64,000 nucleotides of DNA, from positions 3,348,001 to 3,412,000 of the forward strand of contig NZ_PEBF01000001.1 of the NCBI RefSeq assembly GCF_002742625.1, given 5' to 3'. Made by a program: the position numbers and the translations under genes. This document shows positions 58,217-64,000 of this stretch, one piece after another; position 1 is the stretch's first letter, and the number at the start of each line of letters is the position of its first letter. The notes beneath the pieces were generated by a model. That model worked only from the letters and a program-made list of their open reading frames with translations, did not search any database and was not told the DNA's origin. The DNA comes from Caulobacter sp. FWC2. GTDB lineage: Bacteria; Pseudomonadota; Alphaproteobacteria; Caulobacterales; Caulobacteraceae.

Positions 58217-58951
58217 ATGTTCGAAACGCTGACGGCCCACCTGGGCGGCCTGCAAGGCCCTCTGACCGCACTGCTGCAAGTGCTGATGATCGACCTGGTG
58301 CTGGCCGGCGACAACGCCGTGGCCGTGGGCCTGGCGGCTGGCGGCCTGCCGCCCAAGGATCGCAAGAAAGTCATCCTCTACGGCCTGGGCGCGGCGGTCG
58401 TGCTGCGCATCAGCTTCGCCCTGATCACCACTTGGCTGCTGGGCGTCATCGGCCTGCTGCTGGCCGGCGGCTTCCTGCTGCTGTGGGTGTGCTGGAAAAT
58501 GTGGCGCGAGCTGCGCGAGCAGGCGGCCAATGCCGACGCCATGGCCTCGATCGACGGCGATGACAGCACCGAGCCAAGGGCCCGCCCTGCCAAGTCGTTC
58601 AAGGCGGCCTTCATCCAGGTGCTGATCGCCGACGTCTCGATGTCGTTGGACAATGTGCTGGCAGTGGCCGGCGCGGCGCGCGAACACCCGGGCATCCTGA
58701 TCTTCGGCCTGCTGCTGTCGATCGCCCTGATGGGTCTGGCCGCCAGCGCCATCGCCAACCTGCTGCACAAGCACCGCTGGATCGGCTTCATCGGCCTGGC
58801 GATCGTGCTCTACGTCGCTGTCCACATGATCTGGCAAGGCCACCGCAGCGTGGTCATGGACCTGAACCAGACGGCCGCCTACAACGCCGCCGCCCCGGCT
58901 CCGCTCGACATCAAGCCGGAAGAGCTGGCTCAGCACCAAAAGCACAAATAG
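58217..58951 (+). CDS. TerC/YjbE-family membrane protein
   Basis: 244 residues, about six or seven membrane helices. The two signature acidic motifs are DLVLAGDNA (26-34) and ADVSMSLDNVLAV after a cytoplasmic loop. TerC-family proteins export Mn(II) or Ca(II) or load metal into secreted enzymes. YjbE-like members can sit under yybP-ykoY riboswitches; I see none here. A GAGG lies six bases before the ATG. It lies 120 bases after the His-rich gene, which strengthens a metal-handling reading for both. Confidence 0.85.
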   Translation: MFETLTAHLGGLQGPLTALLQVLMIDLVLAGDNAVAVGLAAGGLPPKDRKKVILYGLGAAVVLRISFALITTWLLGVIGLLLAGGFLLLWVCWKMWRELREQAANADAMASIDGDDSTEPRARPAKSFKAAFIQVLIADVSMSLDNVLAVAGAAREHPGILIFGLLLSIALMGLAASAIANLLHKHRWIGFIGLAIVLYVAVHMIWQGHRSVVMDLNQTAAYNAAAPAPLDIKPEELAQHQKHK

Positions 58952-58966
58952 CGGCGAGGATCGCCT

Positions 58967-59392
58967 TCAGCGCGCCGGCAGCGGCGGCAGATCCAGCCGC
59001 CGCAGGTCGGCCATCTTCACATAGAGCCGCAGGATCGCGTGGTGGCGCGCGGTGTCGTTCCGCGCCTCGACTGCCTCATGCAGGCCGATCAGCGCCGTCC
59101 GCACCGCCGCGTTGACGCGGTCGAGCGACGAGATGGTGACCTCGTCCGTGGACGGAAGGCCCGCGACCTCCAGCCCGTAGTCGGCCGCCGCCTCGGCCAG
59201 GGCGGCACGGATCAGGGTGTTTTCGTCCACCCGCGCCGCGGCGCCGCGCTCGGCCTCCTGGGCGGCCAGCAGCGACAGCAGGGCCACCAGCCCGACCTTG
59301 CCGGCCAGGAACTCGCCCTGCTGTTCGGGCGGTCCGGGGTCGGCCATGCACATGAAGTTGCCGACCAGGATATCGGGCAAGCTCGGGGTCAT
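58967..59392 (-). CDS. DUF6285-like protein
   Basis: 141 residues. MTPSLPDILVGNFM followed by AALSLLAAQEAER and VDENTLIRAALAEA resembles the small DUF6285 proteins that pair with phosphotransferases and acyl-CoA dehydrogenases in lipid or sterol catabolism. The ATG overlaps the stop of the phosphotransferase (ATGA). Last gene of the minus-strand operon. Confidence 0.65.
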   Translation of the reverse strand: MTPSLPDILVGNFMCMADPGPPEQQGEFLAGKVGLVALLSLLAAQEAERGAAARVDENTLIRAALAEAAADYGLEVAGLPSTDEVTISSLDRVNAAVRTALIGLHEAVEARNDTARHHAILRLYVKMADLRRLDLPPLPAR

Positions 59393-60399
59393 GACAGGTC
59401 CTCCAGACGCAGCATCGCGGCGGCCAGGATCTGGTCGTGCCGTCGGGCGGTGTACCAGCCCGACACCGCCAGGATCGGCTCCTTGAAGCCGCCGTCGCGA
59501 TATTCCTTGGCCGCCGAGGTCCAGATCGCCTGGCCCTTCACGGCGGCGAAAAGCGACCACCAGGCCAGGGCCTCCTCATCGACCGTGAGACCGCTGGCCT
59601 TCGACCAGATGGCCAGGGCTTCGTCGCGCGGGATCATGGCGGCGACGGTCGTCGTATCGAAGGGGTTCCACAGCGGGTCTATGGCCCAGGCCAGGTCCTC
59701 CAGCGGATCGCCCAGATGAACCATCTCCCAGTCCAGCACCGCCAGGATGCGGCCGTCCGGCGCATGCAGGAAGTTGCCGCCGCGATAGTCGCCATGCACC
59801 ACCCGCACGGCGCTGGGCGGCGGCGGCGGCCGGCGGCGCAACAGCCGGATGGCGGCGCGGACGATCGGTTGCGGATGCTGCTCGTCGGCCTCGATCACGG
59901 CGGCCCAATGGTCGACGGCGATCCGCCAGCAGTCTTCAGGCGCGGGCGTCTCGGCGACCTTGGCCAACGGCAGGCCGGCGGGATCGGCGCCCGCTATGCG
60001 GCCCAGGATGTCGAAGAACGCCTCGCCGACCGTCCGCGCGTGGGCGCCATAGGGCATCGCCATGAACGGCGAGACCACCGTCCCGCCCTCGACCCGCTCC
60101 ATGATGAAGAACGGCCGCTCCAGTTCCGCGCCCTCGGCGTCCATGGCGATGGGCCGTGGCGCGGGCACGCGGTCGTGGAAACTCTCCAAGGCCAGGTATT
60201 CGAGGCTGCGGTCGGTCTCGATCAGGCTGCCGGGCGGGTCGCGGCGCAGGATCAGGGCCTTGGCCTCGCCCCCCGCCTTCGCGACGAACCGATAGGTCTC
60301 GCGGCTGGCCCCGCCCGGGATGCGCGAGAGGTCGGCGACCGTGACCGGCTGGCCCCAGGTCCGGGTGAGATACGCCTCCAGGCGTTCAGCCAAGCTCAT
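59389..60399 (-). CDS. phosphotransferase (APH/ACAD10-like) family protein
   Basis: 336 residues. VHGDYRGGNFLHAPDGRILAVLDWEMVHLGDPLEDLAW contains the catalytic Asp and DFG-like Asp of aminoglycoside-phosphotransferase-fold kinases. The N-terminal IPGGASRETYRF is the nucleotide loop. It is close to the ACAD10/FadE36 kinases of fatty- or sterol-acid catabolism. ATG at 60399 chosen; an in-frame TTG at 60417, overlapping the upstream stop, is possible. Confidence 0.8.
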   Translation of the reverse strand: MSLAERLEAYLTRTWGQPVTVADLSRIPGGASRETYRFVAKAGGEAKALILRRDPPGSLIETDRSLEYLALESFHDRVPAPRPIAMDAEGAELERPFFIMERVEGGTVVSPFMAMPYGAHARTVGEAFFDILGRIAGADPAGLPLAKVAETPAPEDCWRIAVDHWAAVIEADEQHPQPIVRAAIRLLRRRPPPPPSAVRVVHGDYRGGNFLHAPDGRILAVLDWEMVHLGDPLEDLAWAIDPLWNPFDTTTVAAMIPRDEALAIWSKASGLTVDEEALAWWSLFAAVKGQAIWTSAAKEYRDGGFKEPILAVSGWYTARRHDQILAAAMLRLEDLS

Positions 60400-60413
60400 C
60401 GAGAGGGGGCCGC

Positions 60414-61520
60414 TCAAGGGGCCATGTCCAGGATGGAGGCGAAGCCCGAGGTCGCGTGCGGACCGATGGCCAACTGCTCGAAGACGCCCCTGCCCTTTCG
60501 CGAACGGCCCGCGCCGTCGACATAGGTCACATCGCTCAGCGCCTGGACGTGCAGCAGATGCGGCATCTTCCGGTCCATGTCGGCGGTGACAAAGTCCTCC
60601 CGCTCGACCTTCAGTTCGCCGTGGTTGAGGCCGTGTCCCCAGACCGGGTGGTTATAGCCCAGGCCCAGCATGAAGAACTCGGTCTTGGGTTCGATCGTCA
60701 TGGTTCCGTCGGCGCCCAGGTCGAGCGTCGCGGCGGCGGCGTGGCGCGTGCCGCTCTTCCAGTCGATGGCGCAGGACGACTGGGCGAAGCCGCCAAAATC
60801 GTTCTCGCGACCGCCGTCTTCCAGCCAGAGCGCGCGACGGTTCCAGGCCCGGCCCAGTTCGTCATCATTGGTGTGGAAGAACAGGCTGCCTTCGTCGAAA
60901 TTGCACGGCGCCCAGAGCCAGAAGAACTGCGGCAAGGCTGGCGGCGCCAGTTCCTGCGGATCCCGCGCGCCGACGGGCCGGACGCCCCAAGAACGGTCGC
61001 GCGTACCGACGAAGCCGTCGACGCTGGTCCGCGCGCCGTCGACCTCGACCCAGCCGGAATAGCGGCCGTTCTGGGTCAGACGGGTATAGTCCAAAAGCGT
61101 GCGCGGGCCGTTGCGGCGCACAAAGCGCGGCTCCTCGATCGGGAAGGATCGGCCCTCGAAGACGATCTCGGCGGCGATCCCCTGCTCCGGCGCAGTGACG
61201 GTCAGCTTCAGGCGCCGCAGCGGTTCGAGCACGTCTATGGTGATCGGTCCGACCGTCAGGTCCATCCGCTCCATCTTCAGCCAGCGGCTGGCGTGCAGAT
61301 TGACCTGCTTGCCGTCCTTCATCACGCAAAAGGCCGCGTCGGCGATGTTGAGATGCGGATAGACGCCGAACGCGGCGGCGAAGAACAGGTCGTTCCCGTC
61401 GCCCTGCGCGGCATAGCCGTTGAAGAAATAGCGGTCGTAGAAGTTCCGATCCGTCCCGGCATAGGCCACGGGCTCGGGCGTCTGATGGATCGGGTAGTCG
61501 TCGCCCCAGGTGAGCGCCAT
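60414..61520 (-). CDS. lipocalin-like hypothetical (DUF7064/7065-type)
   Basis: 368 residues, no signal peptide. The pattern of two beta-rich halves (FYDRYFFNGYAAQGDGNDLFF; GTRDRSWGVRPVGARDP; WLWAPCNFDEGSLFFHTND) resembles the AttH/CrtC lipocalin-like hydroxylases and the proteins named DUF7064/7065. It heads the operon with the phosphotransferase and DUF6285 genes, suggesting lipid or sterol modification. Function is not established. Confidence 0.7.
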   Translation of the reverse strand: MALTWGDDYPIHQTPEPVAYAGTDRNFYDRYFFNGYAAQGDGNDLFFAAAFGVYPHLNIADAAFCVMKDGKQVNLHASRWLKMERMDLTVGPITIDVLEPLRRLKLTVTAPEQGIAAEIVFEGRSFPIEEPRFVRRNGPRTLLDYTRLTQNGRYSGWVEVDGARTSVDGFVGTRDRSWGVRPVGARDPQELAPPALPQFFWLWAPCNFDEGSLFFHTNDDELGRAWNRRALWLEDGGRENDFGGFAQSSCAIDWKSGTRHAAAATLDLGADGTMTIEPKTEFFMLGLGYNHPVWGHGLNHGELKVEREDFVTADMDRKMPHLLHVQALSDVTYVDGAGRSRKGRGVFEQLAIGPHATSGFASILDMAP

Positions 61521-61642
61521 GCCGTCCTCCCTTCTGGACGCGCGAACACTCTGGCTGCTTACGGAGCCGGCTTCGCTTTACGTCCAGATGAACGACGTTA
61601 AGGTCGCGCTCGACGATTGCAACGGTGACGGAGCGTAAGCCG

Positions 61643-62023
61643 ATGGAGGGATGGACTCCCCGGACCTGGACCGGCCTGGCGGCGCTGAGCGCCCTGCTGT
61701 CCGTGGCCTTCGGCGCCTTCGCCGCCCACGGCATCGAGAGCTGGAAGGCCGTTGAGTGGCTGAAGACCGGCGCCCAGTACCAGATGGTCCACGCCCTGGC
61801 GGTGTTCGGAGCCTTCGCCCTGCATCGCGCTGGGGCCAAGGGCATGGGCCTGGTCACGGCCCTGTTCTTCGTCGGGACGTTGGTTTTTTCGGGCTCGCTC
61901 TACGCCATGGCCCTGGGCGCGCCGAGGATCCTGGGCGCGATCACGCCGATCGGCGGACTGTCGTTCATGGGCGGGTGGGCGCTGATGGCGTGGCGCGGCT
62001 TCTCCATGCCGTCCCAGGCCTAG
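61643..62023 (+). CDS. DUF423 family membrane protein
   Basis: 126 residues, four hydrophobic helices. AFGAFAAHGIE and ITPIGGLSFMGGWALMAWRG are the DUF423 hallmarks. The ATG at 61643 has CGGAG upstream; a GTG at 61625 would add six residues. Function unknown. The stop overlaps the convergent transporter by four bases. Confidence 0.85.
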   Translation: MEGWTPRTWTGLAALSALLSVAFGAFAAHGIESWKAVEWLKTGAQYQMVHALAVFGAFALHRAGAKGMGLVTALFFVGTLVFSGSLYAMALGAPRILGAITPIGGLSFMGGWALMAWRGFSMPSQA

Positions 62024-63237
62024 GCCTGACGCCGCTCCCCGCCCGGCAGAGCCAGGAAGAAGATCGACAGGGCCGAGCCAACCAGGCAGGCGAACATTAC
62101 GGCGGCCACCGGCTTGGCAGTGCCGTCATGCAGAAGGCCGCCAGCCCACGACGCCAGCGCGCCGGCGCCGAACGAGGTCGAGCCCATCAGCGCCGAGATC
62201 GAGCCGGCCCGGCGGGGGTCGACGCTAAGCGCTCCGGCCATGGTGTTGCCGCCCATCAGGCCATAGATCGACAGCGCCGCGAACAGCAGCGGCAGCACGG
62301 TCCACTGGCCGCCCCAGCCGGTCCAGGCCGCCAGGGTCAACAGGAGCGCAGCGACCATCGAGGCGATGCTCGCCTTGCCCAGCACCTCGTCCGGCAGGTT
62401 GCGGCGCAGCAGCAGGCGGTTGACCTGGCTGGCCCCGATGATGCCGACGGCGTTGAAGGCGAAGACCAGGTTGAAGACCAGCGGCGTGTGGCCATAGGTC
62501 CCCATCACCAGGTCCGGAGCGCCCGAGATATAGGTGAACAACACCGCACCGTTCAGCGCCCCGGCGATCGCGTAGCCCATCAGCCGGCGCATGCCCAGGA
62601 GGGCGACATAGGCCTTCAGCGGGTTCTCAGACCGCGCCTGGGCCAGGGTCTCCGCCGAGCGGGACTCCTTCAGGCTCGCCAGCACCCAGGCTCCGACGGC
62701 CAGGCCGAAGCCGACCTGGACCCAGAACACCACTCGCCAGCCGGCGAACGCCTGGATCACGCCGCCCAGTTGCGGCGCCAGGACCGGCGCCAGTCCCATG
62801 ATCAGCATCATCAGCGACAGCACCCGGGCCGTGTCGGTGTGACTGAAGCGATCGCGCACGACCGCGCGCGCCACCACCGCTCCGGCGCATCCCCCCAGGG
62901 CCTGGACGAAGCGCGCCCCGATCAGGGTGTGGATGCTGGGCGCCAGGGCGCAGGCCAGTGACGCGACGACGTAGACGCCGATCCCTGTCAGTAGCGGACC
63001 GCGCCGCCCCAGACGGTCCGACAGGGGGCCATAGACGAACTGACCAATGGCCATGCCCGCGAAGAAGGCCGCCAGCGTGGCCTGGGTCTGGTCCGGCCGC
63101 GCCGACAGGGTGCGACCGATGTCGGGCAAGCTGGACAGGTACATGTCGATCGACATCGGCGCGAAGGCCGTCAGCGCGCCGAGAAGCAGGACAAGACGCC
63201 ACGGAACGGCGGCGGGCGGCGGAGCAGTCTCGGTCAT
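62020..63237 (-). CDS. Bcr/CflA-family MFS drug efflux transporter
   Basis: 405 residues, 12 helices. APMSIDMYLSSLPDI in helix 1 and FVYGPLSDRLGRRGPLL in the helix 2-3 loop are diagnostic of the DHA1 Bcr/CflA group. The ATG at 63237 removes an in-frame leader to 63339 with no membrane character. Divergent from the epoxide-hydrolase-like gene. Confidence 0.88.
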   Translation of the reverse strand: MTETAPPPAAVPWRLVLLLGALTAFAPMSIDMYLSSLPDIGRTLSARPDQTQATLAAFFAGMAIGQFVYGPLSDRLGRRGPLLTGIGVYVVASLACALAPSIHTLIGARFVQALGGCAGAVVARAVVRDRFSHTDTARVLSLMMLIMGLAPVLAPQLGGVIQAFAGWRVVFWVQVGFGLAVGAWVLASLKESRSAETLAQARSENPLKAYVALLGMRRLMGYAIAGALNGAVLFTYISGAPDLVMGTYGHTPLVFNLVFAFNAVGIIGASQVNRLLLRRNLPDEVLGKASIASMVAALLLTLAAWTGWGGQWTVLPLLFAALSIYGLMGGNTMAGALSVDPRRAGSISALMGSTSFGAGALASWAGGLLHDGTAKPVAAVMFACLVGSALSIFFLALPGGERRQA

Positions 63238-63365
63238 GGCGGGCCTTCTACGCCCTTTGGCCCGCCCGGAACAACAAACGGGAAGCTGAAATGGAGCTTG
63301 CCCGGATCCGCGAGGGGCTTCAGGGTGATCAGCAATCACCTAGAAACGCGGGAGGACGCGCGGTC

Positions 63366-64000
63366 ATGACGGTCAAGAATCCGGGCCTGCCGGAGCCCCA
63401 GTACGCTGACGTCAACGGCATCCGCATGGCCTATTACGAGGCCGGTCCGCGCCAGGGCGTCCCCATCGTCTTCTGCCACGGCTTTCCAGAGCTGGCCTTC
63501 TCGTGGCGCCACCAGATCGCCGCCCTGGCCGCCGCCGGCCGCTGGGTGATCGCCCCCGACCAGCGCGGCTATGGCCTGACCCCGGGTCCTGAGGCGGTCG
63601 AAGCCTATGACATGGACCACCTGACCGGCGACCTCGTCGGGCTGCTGGATCATCTGGGCGTGGAGAAGGCGATCTTCGCCGGCCATGACTGGGGCGGCAT
63701 CATCGTCTGGCAGATGCCATTGCTGCATCCCGAGCGCGTGGCCGGGATAATCGGCCTCAACACCCCCTTCACCCCGCGCCTGCCGCTGGATCCGATCGAG
63801 ATGTTCCGCAACGCCTATGGCGAGGACATGTACATCGTCCACTTCCAGAAGCCGGGCGAGGCCGACGCGCGGCTGGGCGCGGATCCGGAGCGGACGATCC
63901 GCTTCTTCATGCGCAAGCCCAAGAGTTCGCAGGACGAGTTCCTGGGCCGCCCGGCCGAACGACGGAGCCTGGCCCTGCAGGACGCCCTGCTCCACTACGA
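63366..64000 (+). CDS. alpha/beta hydrolase, epoxide-hydrolase-like (3' end outside window)
   Basis: The first 211 codons are present. HGFPE (the oxyanion HGxP), then GHDWGG with the nucleophile Asp, put it in the soluble epoxide hydrolase/haloalkane dehalogenase group. DVNGIRMAYYEAG is the usual N-terminus. GGGAGGA lies nine bases before the ATG. The gene is cut by the window edge, so the acid and His of the triad are not seen. Confidence 0.85.
   Translation, partial: MTVKNPGLPEPQYADVNGIRMAYYEAGPRQGVPIVFCHGFPELAFSWRHQIAALAAAGRWVIAPDQRGYGLTPGPEAVEAYDMDHLTGDLVGLLDHLGVEKAIFAGHDWGGIIVWQMPLLHPERVAGIIGLNTPFTPRLPLDPIEMFRNAYGEDMYIVHFQKPGEADARLGADPERTIRFFMRKPKSSQDEFLGRPAERRSLALQDALLHY

Overview
The window is chromosomal DNA of a high-G+C alphaproteobacterium, almost certainly Caulobacter or a very close relative. 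The first gene matches the new-pole marker TipN in length and architecture (889 aa, two membrane helices, long coiled coil) and lies next to cysD/cysNC. The atp12, rluC, crcB, rarA and Do-protease neighbourhood and the complete S10-spc-alpha ribosomal cluster fit the same group. Genes are tightly packed, with many 1-4 nt stop/start overlaps, frequent GTG/TTG starts and GC-rich hairpin terminators.

Layout. 1-7.4 kb: tipN, a small membrane peptide, the sulfate-activation genes cysD and cysNC, and an MFS transporter behind metG. 7.4-15.8 kb: metG, a propionyl-CoA carboxylase beta subunit, the ATP12 chaperone, a DUF1800/DUF1501 export pair, rluC and crcB. 16-21.3 kb: a protein that looks like a degenerate GGDEF/EAL, a lipoprotein, a second RluA-type synthase, rarA and a lipoprotein Do-type protease. 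21.4-24.3 kb: a five-gene detoxification operon (VOC, YjbR, ArsR-type repressor, SRPBCC, TetA-like efflux) headed by a perfect 10+10 bp inverted repeat. 24.3-28.5 kb: a secreted phosphodiesterase, a two-gene ABC exporter, a hexapeptide acetyltransferase and a thioesterase.

28.6-43.1 kb: 27 genes on the minus strand from rpsJ to rplQ, including secY, adk and rpoA. A promoter and a leader attenuator precede rpsJ, and internal terminator-like hairpins follow rpmD and secY. 43.7-50.8 kb: an outer-membrane barrel protein, a DUF2807 protein, an FdhF/YdeP-type molybdoenzyme with its sulfurtransferase FdhD, and, divergently, a cyclic-nucleotide-binding/thioredoxin-reductase-like fusion with a UBP-type zinc-finger protein. 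50.8-64 kb: a serine hydrolase, a structured 555-base gap, an atypical lower-G+C gene resembling an abortive-infection effector, tRNA-Tyr, tRNA-Gly and tuf in the same relative order as the E. coli tufB operon, rlmB, a His-rich anchored protein beside a TerC-family transporter, a three-gene operon of lipocalin-like, phosphotransferase and DUF6285-like proteins, DUF423, a Bcr/CflA transporter and a truncated epoxide-hydrolase-like gene.

Most of the window is core genome. The best candidates for undescribed biology are the AbiJ-like/two-helix gene at 52756-53586, the reductase/UBP-finger pair at 48783-50755, and the His-rich protein with its TerC neighbour at 56309-58951. All functions are inferred from sequence patterns alone; no database search was possible.
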